NCBI GenBank assembly: GCA_017628845.1 | Contig: JAGBYI010000004.1 | Coordinates: 1 to 52,284 of the forward strand | Source: Bacteroidaceae bacterium | GTDB taxonomy: Bacteria; Bacteroidota; Bacteroidia; Bacteroidales; Bacteroidaceae | Reading direction: 5' to 3' | DNA: 52,284 nt | Shown: positions 1-7,023 of the stretch, one piece after another | Position numbering within the stretch: position 1 is the stretch's first letter | Layout: each line of letters starts with the position of its first letter | The notes under the pieces: generated by a model | Seen by the model: the letters and a program-made list of their open reading frames with translations, nothing else | Databases searched by the model: none | Told to the model about the DNA's origin: nothing | Position numbers and translations under genes: made by a program

Positions 1-123
1 AACTTTAGGACTGCTCAAGGCATATTTGCGGCAACATGCTCCTTTGGACATTCCTGAGGAATAATAGTCACGAAGAATTAATAAGCGTTCTTCTTCACTG
101 TAACGTTCGCCTTTCTTTCTCAT
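1..123 (-). CDS. Partial IS3-type transposase, N-terminal end
   Basis: Read on the minus strand from the ATG at 121-123, the frame stays open to the window edge and gives about 41 residues, starting MRKKGERYSEEERLLILRDY. The acidic and basic helix pattern, followed by a Cys-Cys-Arg-Lys-Tyr turn, resembles the helix-turn-helix start of IS3/IS911-type OrfA transposases found in Bacteroidales. Its role would be binding the insertion sequence ends. The rest lies outside the window, so neither intactness nor the IS family can be judged. No inverted terminal repeat could be recognised in 124-270. Confidence 0.6.
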   Translation of the reverse strand, partial: MRKKGERYSEEERLLILRDYYSSGMSKGACCRKYALSSPKV

Positions 124-271
124 ACTGTTTACACATTTTATAATTGTTATCAAATGTGTCTACCTATATCAGTATAAGACATTATTTTGCTTTTCGCTTG
201 GTTAATCGTACAATTGAGGCGATGCCTCTAAGGTACTCATGCTTTGAAAATCAAATTTAAGTGCACTTTAT

Positions 272-302
272 TTTGAATTTCGCTCGCTTAATCGTACCTT
301 TG
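272..302 (+). promoter_or_regulatory. Bacteroidetes-type promoter of proS
   Basis: TTTG at 272-275 is followed, after a 19-base spacer, by TACCTTTG at 295-302. This matches the TTTG / TAnnTTTG consensus of the Bacteroidetes primary sigma factor. It lies 25 bases before the proS ATG. The spacer carries TTTCGCTCGCTTAATCGTAC, almost the same as the spacer in front of tmRNA at the other end of the window. A second partial copy (TTTTCGCTTGGTTAATCGTA) lies near 195-214 without a good -7 box. Confidence 0.85.
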
Positions 303-327
303 CAAGCAAAATAACATTTTATTATAT

Positions 328-1806
328 ATGGCAAAAGAATTGGATTTCCTTACAAAGAGAAGTGAGGACTACTCTAAATGGTATAACGAACTGGTGGTGA
401 AGGCCGACCTGGCCGAACAGAGCGATGTGCGTGGCTGTATGGTGATAAAGCCTTACGGTTATGCTATCTGGGAGAAGATGCAGCGTGTGCTGGACGATAA
501 GTTCAAGGAGACCGGCGTGCAGAATGCGTACTTCCCCTTGCTTATCCCCAAGAGTTTCCTGTCGCGCGAGGCAGAGCACGTGGAGGGCTTCGCCAAGGAG
601 TGCGCCGTGGTGACTCACTATCGTCTGAAGACAAACGAGACTAAGGACGGTGTGGTGGTGGACCCCTCTGCGAAGCTGGAGGAGGAACTTATCATCCGTC
701 CCACTTCTGAGACAATCATCTGGAATACCTTCAAGAACTGGATACAGTCCTACCGCGACCTGCCCCTGCTGGTGAACCAGTGGTGCAACGTGATGCGCTG
801 GGAGATGCGTACACGCCTGTTCCTGCGTACTGCCGAGTTCCTGTGGCAGGAGGGTCATACCGCTCATGCTACACGCGAGGAGGCTGAGGAGCGTGCTCGC
901 CAGATGCTGAAGGTGTATGCCGACTTTGCCGAGAACTACATGGCAGTGCCCGTGGTGCAGGGTGTGAAGAGCGAGACCGAGCGCTTTGCCGGTGCGCTGG
1001 ATACATACACCATAGAGGCTATGATGCAGGACGGCAAGGCTCTGCAGAGCGGTACAAGCCACTTCCTGGGTCAGAACTTCGGCAAGGCTTTCGACGTTCA
1101 GTTCCTGAACAAGGAGAACAAGCCCGAATATGCTTGGGCTACCAGTTGGGGTGTGAGCACACGTCTGATGGGTGCCCTGATCATGACCCACTCGGACGAC
1201 AACGGCCTGGTGCTGCCTCCTGCACTGGCTCCCATACAGGTGGTGATAATCCCCATAGGCAAGCCTGCACAGATGGAGCAGCTGGATGCCAAGGCTACAG
1301 AGATAATGAACAACCTGAAGGCTATGGGCGTGAGCGTGAAGTACGACAATGCCGACAACAAGCGTCCCGGTTTCAAGTTTGCTGACTATGAGCTGAAGGG
1401 TGTGCCCGTGCGTCTGGTACTGGGTGCCCGTGACCTGGAGCAGGGTCTGGTAGAGGTAATGCGCCGCGACACTCTGGAGAAGGAGAACATTGCCGTGGAG
1501 GGCATAGAGCAGTATATCAAGAACCTGCTGGACGAGATTCAGCAGAATATATTCAAGAAGGCCAAGGATGCCCGCGATGCCCGCATCTACGAGTGCGACA
1601 ACTACGAGGAGTTCAAGGAGCGTGTGAAGGATGGCGGCTTCTTCCTGTGCCACTGGGACGGTACTGCCGAGACCGAGGCAAAGATAAAGGAGGAGACACA
1701 GGCTACCATCCGTTGTGTGCCCTTCGGCGTGGAGCAGACACCCGGCGTGGATATGGTAAGCGGCAAGCCTTCTGTGGCTCGCGTGCTGATAGCGAGATCG
1801 TATTAG
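328..1806 (+). CDS. proS: Prolyl-tRNA synthetase
   Basis: A 492-residue class II aminoacyl-tRNA synthetase that charges tRNA-Pro with proline in the cytoplasm. It is the short archaeal/eukaryotic-type form, without the editing insertion of the long bacterial form. Visible landmarks are an RPTSE segment near residues 131-135, the motif 2 region with R-x-F-L-R-T-x-E-F-L-W-Q-E-G near 170-185, and the motif 3 region [15 protein letters not shown] near 280-295. An anticodon-binding domain follows (VVIIPIG..., near residue 307), and the C-terminal part ends in a tyrosine, as is common in this subfamily. The ATG at 328 is 25 bases after a clear promoter. Codon use is strongly biased (CTG, GGT, AAG), like nifJ, as expected of a highly expressed gene. 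The gene stands alone, and a repeat-filled gap follows. Confidence 0.97.
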   Translation: MAKELDFLTKRSEDYSKWYNELVVKADLAEQSDVRGCMVIKPYGYAIWEKMQRVLDDKFKETGVQNAYFPLLIPKSFLSREAEHVEGFAKECAVVTHYRLKTNETKDGVVVDPSAKLEEELIIRPTSETIIWNTFKNWIQSYRDLPLLVNQWCNVMRWEMRTRLFLRTAEFLWQEGHTAHATREEAEERARQMLKVYADFAENYMAVPVVQGVKSETERFAGALDTYTIEAMMQDGKALQSGTSHFLGQNFGKAFDVQFLNKENKPEYAWATSWGVSTRLMGALIMTHSDDNGLVLPPALAPIQVVIIPIGKPAQMEQLDAKATEIMNNLKAMGVSVKYDNADNKRPGFKFADYELKGVPVRLVLGARDLEQGLVEVMRRDTLEKENIAVEGIEQYIKNLLDEIQQNIFKKAKDARDARIYECDNYEEFKERVKDGGFFLCHWDGTAETEAKIKEETQATIRCVPFGVEQTPGVDMVSGKPSVARVLIARSY

Positions 1807-1831
1807 AACGGAAAACGGAAAACTGAGGACT

Positions 1832-1958
1832 ATCCACCCCCTCCGCTTCGCTCGTCCACCCTGTCTCAGGGGGACAGTTAGTTACTACTGCTAACGCTAT
1901 CACCCACTTTCTCCCCCTGAGACAGGGGCGAGTACCCCGCAGGGGGGAGGGGGTGGAT
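1832..1958. repeat. Large palindromic repeat, copy A
   Basis: The left arm starts ATCCACCCCCTCC and runs through CTGTCTCAGGGGGACAG. The right arm runs from CCCCCTGAGACAGGGG to GGAGGGGGTGGAT. The arms are near-complementary and enclose a centre of about 40 bases. The same element, with an 80-base insertion in its centre, is found at 5092-5292. It could fold into a long stem and act as a terminator for proS, or be a non-autonomous mobile element. Which of the two is not shown by the sequence. Confidence 0.85.
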
Positions 1959-2033
1959 AAACCCTCTGCGTACTCTTGTCGTAACGAAGTTTACGACCCT
2001 CCAGCGCCAGCGTGAAATAGGAAAGGCAATAAA

Positions 2034-2119
2034 TCTCTGCGCTCTTTGCGCTCTCTGCGTGCAAAACAAAAGCACTCCTATCTTTTACCTCACGCAAAGG
2101 ACGCAAAGGACGCAGAGGG
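2034..2119. repeat. Palindromic repeat of the CTCTGCGxxCTTTGCG type
   Basis: The left arm contains CTCTGCGCTCTTTGCG, then CTCTCTGCGTGC. The right arm contains CACGCAAAGGACGCAAAGG followed by ACGCAGAGG. The arms are near-complementary around an A/C-rich loop. A related copy lies at about 4913-5000 and a left-arm-only copy at about 5369-5398. No gene is implied. Confidence 0.8.
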
Positions 2120-2133
2120 GGGGGAAAGGTATA

Positions 2134-2181
2134 ATCCACCCCCTCCGTCGCTTCGCTCCTCGTCCCCCTGTCTCAGAGGGA
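2134..2181. repeat. Isolated left arm of the large palindrome
   Basis: ATCCACCCCCTCCGTCGCTT and the following CTCGTCCCCCTGTCTCAG repeat the left arm of the 1832-1958 palindrome, with small insertions. The right arm is absent. AACGGAAAGG follows, echoing the AACGGAAAACGG seen next to the other copies. Confidence 0.75.
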
Positions 2182-2259
2182 CAAAGTGAACGGAAAGGTG
2201 AAAACTCCGAAAACTCTGAAAACCCTAAATAACCATTATACCTTTCACTATAAGGAATA

Positions 2260-3486
2260 ATGAAAAGCAACGAAGGAGGTCTTTGGACCATAACACTATT
2301 TGCCGCCAACGAGATACCATCGGTGGTGGTGACCTTCGTGGCTCTGATAATGTTTTTGCAAATGAGCATGGGGGTGGCTTTGTCCACCCTTTTTGCTGCC
2401 GTGCTGTTGCTGCCTTGGGTGGCACAGCCGTTGATGCGGCGCCTGTTGCCCGGAATGGAGGGGAACAGGTGGTGGCTGAACCTGGTGGAGGTGATGCTTG
2501 CAGGTACATTGGTCTTCTTTGCCCTGACAATGAAGTACGGTATATGGTGGACCGTGGCCATGCTGGCCCTGGCAAGCGTGCTGAGCGCATGGCACGACCT
2601 GTTGGCACGCGCCTACTACAGGCGCAGGACACAGCATGCCGCCGAGCAGTACCATAAGGTGCTGAGGGCTACAGCCTCGCAGATGGCAACGGTGCTGACC
2701 TATGGACTGCTGATAATGGCGGTGGGAGTGCTGCAGATATACTTCAGGCAAAGGTCGCAGACATACTCCTGGGCCTTGGGATGCTACCTGCTGGCAGGAG
2801 CATATATGTTGCTGACACTGGCAAACATGCTTCTGCTGAGAGGTACCGGCAATGAACCGGCTGGAACACGGCAGCAATGGCCGTGGCAACGCTCGGGATG
2901 GGCCAGTCAGGTGGCAATGCTGGTGCTGATGCTGTTGCCCCAGGGCCTGATGTTCTACAGCCGTACCATTTTCCTCATTGCTCGCCCACAGCAGGGCGGG
3001 CTGGGATGCACTTTGCAGGAGGTGGGGTTTGCCCAAGGCACAATAGGCGTGATATCCTTCCTGGCAGGAGTAGCATTTGGACGTGCCATGGAGAACAGGT
3101 GGGGCGACGCCCGCATGCAATGGCCCTTGGCCCTGTGCCTTGGACTCTCGCCGGCAGTGTACCTGGCCATGACGCAGTGGCGCCCGGAAAATGTGTGGAT
3201 GCTGTCGGCATACACCTTTGCCGCACAACTGTTCTTTGGCATGGGACTGAATGCCTGCCGCAGGTACATAGAGAATATTTCAGGTGAACGCTACAGGAAT
3301 GCTGTAAACCCTCTGTATATCCCAATAATCAGCATGTGCATACTGCTGCCTATGGTGCTGAGCGGCTTTATACTGGAATGGCTGACATACGCGCAGTTCT
3401 TCATGCTGGATGCCCTGTGTGCCCTGCCCATGTTGCTGGTTATATTTTACAAAAGGTATCTGCACCCTCTGAGACGCCCAGCATGA
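2260..3486 (+). CDS. MFS membrane transporter, AmpG-like relative
   Basis: A 408-residue integral membrane protein with about 12 hydrophobic segments, a basic stretch at AYYRRRTQ in the middle and no signal peptide. It is a distant relative of the next gene: both share the phrase G-x-A-x-G-T-I-G-V-I before a hydrophobic segment (here near residues 257-266), a similar length and adjacent positions. The next gene is more clearly AmpG-like, so this one is best called an MFS permease of unknown substrate. Cell-wall fragments are a guess from the neighbour. It starts at the first ATG after the repeat gap. A 32-base gap separates it from the next gene, so the two are probably co-transcribed. Confidence 0.75.
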   Translation: MKSNEGGLWTITLFAANEIPSVVVTFVALIMFLQMSMGVALSTLFAAVLLLPWVAQPLMRRLLPGMEGNRWWLNLVEVMLAGTLVFFALTMKYGIWWTVAMLALASVLSAWHDLLARAYYRRRTQHAAEQYHKVLRATASQMATVLTYGLLIMAVGVLQIYFRQRSQTYSWALGCYLLAGAYMLLTLANMLLLRGTGNEPAGTRQQWPWQRSGWASQVAMLVLMLLPQGLMFYSRTIFLIARPQQGGLGCTLQEVGFAQGTIGVISFLAGVAFGRAMENRWGDARMQWPLALCLGLSPAVYLAMTQWRPENVWMLSAYTFAAQLFFGMGLNACRRYIENISGERYRNAVNPLYIPIISMCILLPMVLSGFILEWLTYAQFFMLDALCALPMLLVIFYKRYLHPLRRPA

Positions 3487-3518
3487 CGGGACGCTCATGG
3501 AATGAACGATAAAACAGG

Positions 3519-4772
3519 ATGAAAAAGACTAAGCATATATCTCCCGTCTCGTGGGTTCCCACGCTGTACTTTGCCGAGGCACTGCCATATATGGTGGTGA
3601 TGGCATTGTCCACGATCATGTACACCAACATGGGGCTGAGCAATACGGAACTGGCACTGTACACCTCGTGGCTGTATCTGCCGTGGGTTATAAAACCCTT
3701 GTGGAGTCCGCTGGTGGACAGCCTGCGGACAAAACGCTGGTGGATAATAGCTATGCAGGTGCTGGTGGGCGCTTCGCTGGCAGGAGTGGCATTGACGCTG
3801 CAGACGGAGTGGTGGCTGCAGCTGTCGCTGGCCCTCTTTTGGCTGATGGCATTCAGCAGTGCCACGCATGATATTGCGGCAGACGGTTTTTATATCATAG
3901 GGCTGACGGAAAAGGAACAGGCCTTCTATGTGGGATGGCGCTCAACCTTCTACCGCATAGGCACCATCTTCTGCCAGGGCGGCCTGGTGGTACTGGCAGG
4001 TGTGCTGCAGAAGGGACACAGCATGTCTGCGGCATGGGCAATGACCCTGGTCCTGGCAGGACTGATAATGCTTGCCCTGGCCCTGTGGCACTCTAAGGTC
4101 CTTAAAGTCTCTAAGGTCTCTAAGGACTCTAAAGACTTTAGGGTCTTTAAGGTTCTGGTTCCTTTTATAGACACCCTGCGTGTATTCTTCAGCAAGAAGG
4201 GGGTGCTGCCAGCCTTGCTGTTCATGCTCCTGTTCCGTTTTCCCGAGGCACAGTTGGCAAAGATGGCGCAACCCTTTATGCTCAGGGGACTGGAAGAGGG
4301 CGGACTGGGACTGTCCACAGAAACCGTGGGTCTGGCATACGGCACAATAGGCGTGATAGCCCTGTTGGCAGGCGGAATATTGGGCGGATGGCTTGTGAGC
4401 AGGAACGGTCTGAAACACTGGTGGTGGCCGATGATAGCAGCCATTTCTCTGCCCGATGCAGTATATATCTATCTGGCCATGGCACAGCCCACTTCGTTGT
4501 GGATAATAGAAACGTGTGTGGCGGTAGAACAGTTTGGTTACGGTTTTGGCTTTACGGCATACATGCTCTTCCTGGTGTACTTCTCCAAGGGCGACAGAAG
4601 TACCAGCGTGTTCAGCATCTGTACAGCCCTGCAGGCCCTGGGCATGATGCTGCCCGGAATGATGGCAGGCTATCTGGCAGACCAGTGGGGGTTTGCCACC
4701 TTCTTCTGGTGGGTGATGGGATGCTGCCTGGTAACGGTGGTGGTGAGTGCGATGGTGAAGGTGGAACGATGA
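3519..4772 (+). CDS. AmpG-like MFS permease
   Basis: A 417-residue inner-membrane MFS protein with about 12 hydrophobic segments. The start (SPVSWVPTLYFAEALPYMVV), the WVIKPLWSPLVDSL loop near 56-69 and AFSSATHDIAADGFYI near 111-126 match AmpG-type permeases. Known members import anhydro-muropeptides for cell-wall recycling. The transported compound here is inferred. Oddity: the central cytoplasmic loop (residues 192-212) is a Lys/Ser/Val/Asp-rich stretch, KVLKVSKVSKDSKDF, encoded by a short-period DNA repeat (4091-4153) that resembles intergenic repeats elsewhere in the window. The gene lies 32 bases after another MFS gene and is followed by a long repeat field. Confidence 0.85.
   Translation: MKKTKHISPVSWVPTLYFAEALPYMVVMALSTIMYTNMGLSNTELALYTSWLYLPWVIKPLWSPLVDSLRTKRWWIIAMQVLVGASLAGVALTLQTEWWLQLSLALFWLMAFSSATHDIAADGFYIIGLTEKEQAFYVGWRSTFYRIGTIFCQGGLVVLAGVLQKGHSMSAAWAMTLVLAGLIMLALALWHSKVLKVSKVSKDSKDFRVFKVLVPFIDTLRVFFSKKGVLPALLFMLLFRFPEAQLAKMAQPFMLRGLEEGGLGLSTETVGLAYGTIGVIALLAGGILGGWLVSRNGLKHWWWPMIAAISLPDAVYIYLAMAQPTSLWIIETCVAVEQFGYGFGFTAYMLFLVYFSKGDRSTSVFSICTALQALGMMLPGMMAGYLADQWGFATFFWWVMGCCLVTVVVSAMVKVER
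4091..4153 (+). repeat. Short-period palindromic repeat inside a coding sequence
   Basis: The tract alternates units such as CTCTAAGGTC, CTTAAAGTCT, CTAAGGTCTC and TAAGGACTCT, with a period of about 10 bases and self-complementary units. It keeps the reading frame of the surrounding MFS gene and encodes residues 192-212. Its character matches the intergenic tract at 8221-8284. Confidence 0.8.
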
Positions 4773-4818
4773 ACGTTGAATGTTGAATGTTGAATGTTTA
4801 ACGATTAACGTTGAAGGA
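4771..4818. repeat. Tandem GTTGAAT units and flank
   Basis: GAACGTTGAA is followed by three GTTGAAT-type units and then TTTAACGATTAACGTTGAAG. It begins at the stop codon of the MFS gene. The motif AACGATTAA recurs at 5433-5444, just before coaX. Confidence 0.75.
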
Positions 4819-4828
4819 TGAGAGGAAG

Positions 4829-4888
4829 GTAGGGACGCTGCGTGCAGCGTCCGGGAATAAGTTCCTCGTGGTATATGGGCGTCCCTAC
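4829..4888. repeat. Hairpin with GTAGGGACGC / GCGTCCCTAC arms
   Basis: Perfect 10-base outer arms lie at 4829-4838 and 4879-4888. They enclose an inner palindrome built on GACGCTGCGTGCAGCGTC. It could serve as a terminator-like stem after the MFS genes. A fragment (GGACGCTGCAGCG) recurs near 12023. Confidence 0.75.
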
Positions 4889-5091
4889 AAGCGTGAAAGA
4901 CGAAAGAGAATAAAATCTCTGTGCTCTCTGTGCTCTTTGCGTGCAAAACAAAAACGTCCTTATCTTTTATCTCACGCAAAGACCGCAAAGGACGCAGAGT
5001 TCCAGAGCAAACAGCGCTGTCGCTGGAGTTGTCGCTGGCTACGCGCGACAGGAGAACGCAGAGGAACAATGTGAACGGAAAACGGAAAGCC

Positions 5092-5292
5092 ATCCACCCC
5101 CTCCGCTTCGCTCGTCCACCCTGTCTCAGGGGGACAGTTGGTTACTACTGCTAACACTATCACCCTGCCCAACGTCGCACTGAGGGAGTGCGACCCTCAG
5201 AGGGTACAGAAGCAGATTTACTGCTTCTTCTAAAGACCCTCTTTGCCCCCTGAGACAGGGGCGAGTACCCCGTAAGGGGGGAGGGGGTGGAT
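5092..5292. repeat. Large palindromic repeat, copy B with central insertion
   Basis: The same outer arms as at 1832-1958 are present (ATCCACCCCCTCC to GGAGGGGGTGGAT). The centre has an extra segment of about 80 bases with two small hairpins of its own: GTCGCACTGAGGGAGTGCGA and GAAGCAGATTTACTGCTTC. The flank 5298-5350, with TTGTCGTAACGAAGTTTGCG, matches that of copy A, so the repeated unit is larger than the palindrome. Confidence 0.85.
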
Positions 5293-5447
5293 AAAATCTC
5301 TGCGCACTTTTGTCGTAACGAAGTTTGCGACCCTCCAGCGCAAGCGTGAAAGACGAAAGGGAATAAAATCTCTGCGCCCTTTGCGCTCTTTGCGTGCCAA
5401 ATAAAAACTATCTGCTGGGTGGATAAAACAATGATTAACGATTAAGT

Positions 5448-6140
5448 ATGTATATTATCTTTGATATAGGAAACACACGCATGAAGGTCTGCATGGCAGA
5501 CGCCGAGGGCATACGTCCCATTGAGGACTGGGAGCAGTATCTGCAAGATGCTGAGGCTGTGTTGGTGAGTAATGTGGCTGGCGATCAGGCCATGCCAAAG
5601 GAAGTGCTGGAGCATCCACGATGCATGATGTTGACATGGCAGTCCCCCGAGGCAGGGAAGTGGCTGAAGGGTATCCCTGCTGGACTGGGCTCGGACCGCG
5701 TGGCTGCCGACATCGGGGCAAGGAGCCTGTGCCCCGGGCATACATTACTAATTATAGATGCCGGAACGTGCCTCACCTTTGATGTGATAGGAGCCGATGG
5801 CAAGGTGTTGGGAGGGAGCATTTCGCCCGGAGTGAACCTGAGGCTGAAGGCAATGCACGAGCACACGGCAGCCCTGCCACTGCTTGATGCCAATGGCGAG
5901 CACCCCGTGCTGGGATACGATACCCCCACAGCCATGCGAGGCGGTGCCGTGAACGGAATGAGGTGGGAGATAGAAGGATACATCCGCACCATACGGGCAC
6001 AGTACCCCGACCTGCACGTCTTCATGACTGGAGGCGACAGCATGGACTTCCCACAGGAATTGGCAGGGATTATAACATGCGATTCCCTGTTGGTGCTGAA
6101 GGGTTTGCTGGCAGTGTGGGCAAAGAGACGTGTGCAGTAA
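5448..6140 (+). CDS. coaX: Type III pantothenate kinase
   Basis: A 230-residue cytoplasmic enzyme that phosphorylates pantothenate, the first step of coenzyme A synthesis. The ASKHA-fold signatures are in order: DIGNTRMK at residues 6-13 (phosphate loop and first aspartate), GSDRVAADIGAR near 84-95 (substrate binding), IDAGTCLTFD near 103-112 (second aspartate) and GGSISPGVNLR near 122-132. The C-terminal TGGDS segment is the adenosine-side motif. It is slightly shorter than many CoaX proteins, but no motif is missing. Its TAA overlaps the ATG of mtgA by one base (TAATG), so the two are translationally coupled. Confidence 0.95.
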   Translation: MYIIFDIGNTRMKVCMADAEGIRPIEDWEQYLQDAEAVLVSNVAGDQAMPKEVLEHPRCMMLTWQSPEAGKWLKGIPAGLGSDRVAADIGARSLCPGHTLLIIDAGTCLTFDVIGADGKVLGGSISPGVNLRLKAMHEHTAALPLLDANGEHPVLGYDTPTAMRGGAVNGMRWEIEGYIRTIRAQYPDLHVFMTGGDSMDFPQELAGIITCDSLLVLKGLLAVWAKRRVQ

Positions 6141-6841
6141 TGGATAGGGTAGTTTTTGTTTTGAAAAATATTCGAAGAGCGGTACGCTGGATGCTGATTC
6201 TGTTCTTTGTCACTTCTATATTGGCTGTGTTTGCGTATAAGTGGTTGCCGGTGCAGATAACGCCCTTGATGGTGATACGTTGTTGCCAGCAGATGGGAAG
6301 AGGGGAGAAGATACGCCTGAAACACCATTGGGTGGATATGGACAAGGGTATGGTGGCTGATATGCCATTGGCTGTTGTGGCAAGCGAGGACCAAAGATTT
6401 CTGACCCACAACGGCTTTGACTTTGATGCCATATCCAAGGCATGGGAAGAAAGGCAGAGCGGAAAACGCAAGCGTGGAGCCAGCACTATCAGCCAGCAGA
6501 CGGCAAAGAACGTGTTCCTGTGGCCCGGAGGCGGGTGGTTTCGGAAAGGATTGGAAGCATACTTTACCATGCTGATAGAGCTGATGTGGGACAAGCACAG
6601 GATAATGGAGGTGTACCTGAATGTCATAGAGACTGGTGATGGAATCTATGGCGTGGATGCCGTGGCATGGCAGAATTTCGGTCGTGGAGCAGACAGGCTG
6701 ACAAGGGCAAACTGTGCCCTGATAGCAGCCACACTGCCCAATCCCCTGCGCTATAGTTCCAAGAATCCTTCAAGATACATGCTCAAAAGGCAGACGCAGA
6801 TTATGAGGCAGATGAGGAATTTGGGCAAACTGGAGTGGTAG
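6140..6841 (+). CDS. mtgA: Monofunctional peptidoglycan transglycosylase
   Basis: A 233-residue GT51 enzyme that polymerises lipid II into glycan strands at the inner membrane. An N-terminal membrane anchor lies near residues 17-35. Then come the GT51 motifs: ASEDQRF with the catalytic glutamate, KRGASTISQQTAKNVFL, and the RIMEVYLNVIETGDGIYGV segment with the second glutamate region. There is no transpeptidase domain, hence the monofunctional call. The frame is open further upstream (from 5963), but the ATG at 6140 overlapping the coaX stop gives the normal family length and leaves coaX intact. Confidence 0.94.
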   Translation: MDRVVFVLKNIRRAVRWMLILFFVTSILAVFAYKWLPVQITPLMVIRCCQQMGRGEKIRLKHHWVDMDKGMVADMPLAVVASEDQRFLTHNGFDFDAISKAWEERQSGKRKRGASTISQQTAKNVFLWPGGGWFRKGLEAYFTMLIELMWDKHRIMEVYLNVIETGDGIYGVDAVAWQNFGRGADRLTRANCALIAATLPNPLRYSSKNPSRYMLKRQTQIMRQMRNLGKLEW

Positions 6842-6947
6842 TCTGACCAATGCTCTCAAACATCACGGAGTTTCAGAAGAACATTTGAAACCTTAAGGGA
6901 TTTGTTGCCCTTAGTTTCCGTTGACGGCGCTTTTTTGTCACGTGTAC

Positions 6948-6978
6948 TTTGCAATTTGCCAAAAAAAATGTATCTTTG
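6948..6978 (+). promoter_or_regulatory. Bacteroidetes-type promoter of the ATPase gene
   Basis: TTTG at 6948-6951, a 19-base spacer and TATCTTTG at 6971-6978 match the Bacteroidetes consensus closely. The downstream start codon is at 7024, so the leader is about 40 bases. Confidence 0.8.
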
Positions 6979-7023
6979 CCCACGTAAATATACGTTCAGA
7001 GTACGCAAATACATCTTACAAGT

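Larger units (their letters stand above)
1807..2259. repeat. Gene-free stretch filled with hairpin repeats
   Basis: This 453-base gap has no convincing gene. It contains the sequence AACGGAAAACGGAAAACTG right after proS, a large palindrome (1832-1958), a block shared with 5298-5350, a second palindrome (about 2034-2119), another left arm of the first palindrome (2134-2181) and a short-period tract AAAACTCCGAAAACTCTG (2200-2217). Open frames across it encode low-complexity Pro/Arg-rich peptides produced by the repeats and are not believed. Confidence 0.85.
4773..5447. repeat. Gene-free stretch filled with hairpin repeats
   Basis: This 675-base gap between the AmpG-like gene and coaX has no believable gene. 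From left to right it holds tandem GTTGAAT units (4774-4800), a hairpin with GTAGGGACGC / GCGTCCCTAC arms (4829-4888), a CTCTGTGCTCTCTGTGC-type palindrome (about 4913-5000), the large palindrome (5092-5292), a block shared with 1964-2015 (5298-5350) and a left arm of the second palindrome (about 5369-5398). ATGATTAACGATTAAG lies just before coaX. Confidence 0.85.

Noticed and set aside
322-1653. Long open frame on the minus strand opposite proS, with smaller ones opposite nifJ (8333-9541) and the MFS gene (2296-3228)
   Set aside because: Low-complexity His/Leu/Gln-rich translations caused by the biased codon use of the real genes; no family resemblance and no promoter.
4811-5183. Several small open frames in the 4773-5447 gap
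   Set aside because: They are translations of the palindromic repeats (for example repeated Arg-Lys-Asp-Arg phrases) and differ between repeat copies without coding constraint.
5963-6139. N-terminal extension of mtgA
   Set aside because: It would overlap coaX throughout; the ATG at 6140 gives the normal membrane anchor at the start.
6870-6891. GTTTCA/TGAAAC stem after mtgA as a terminator
   Set aside because: Only six base pairs and no T run; could be chance.
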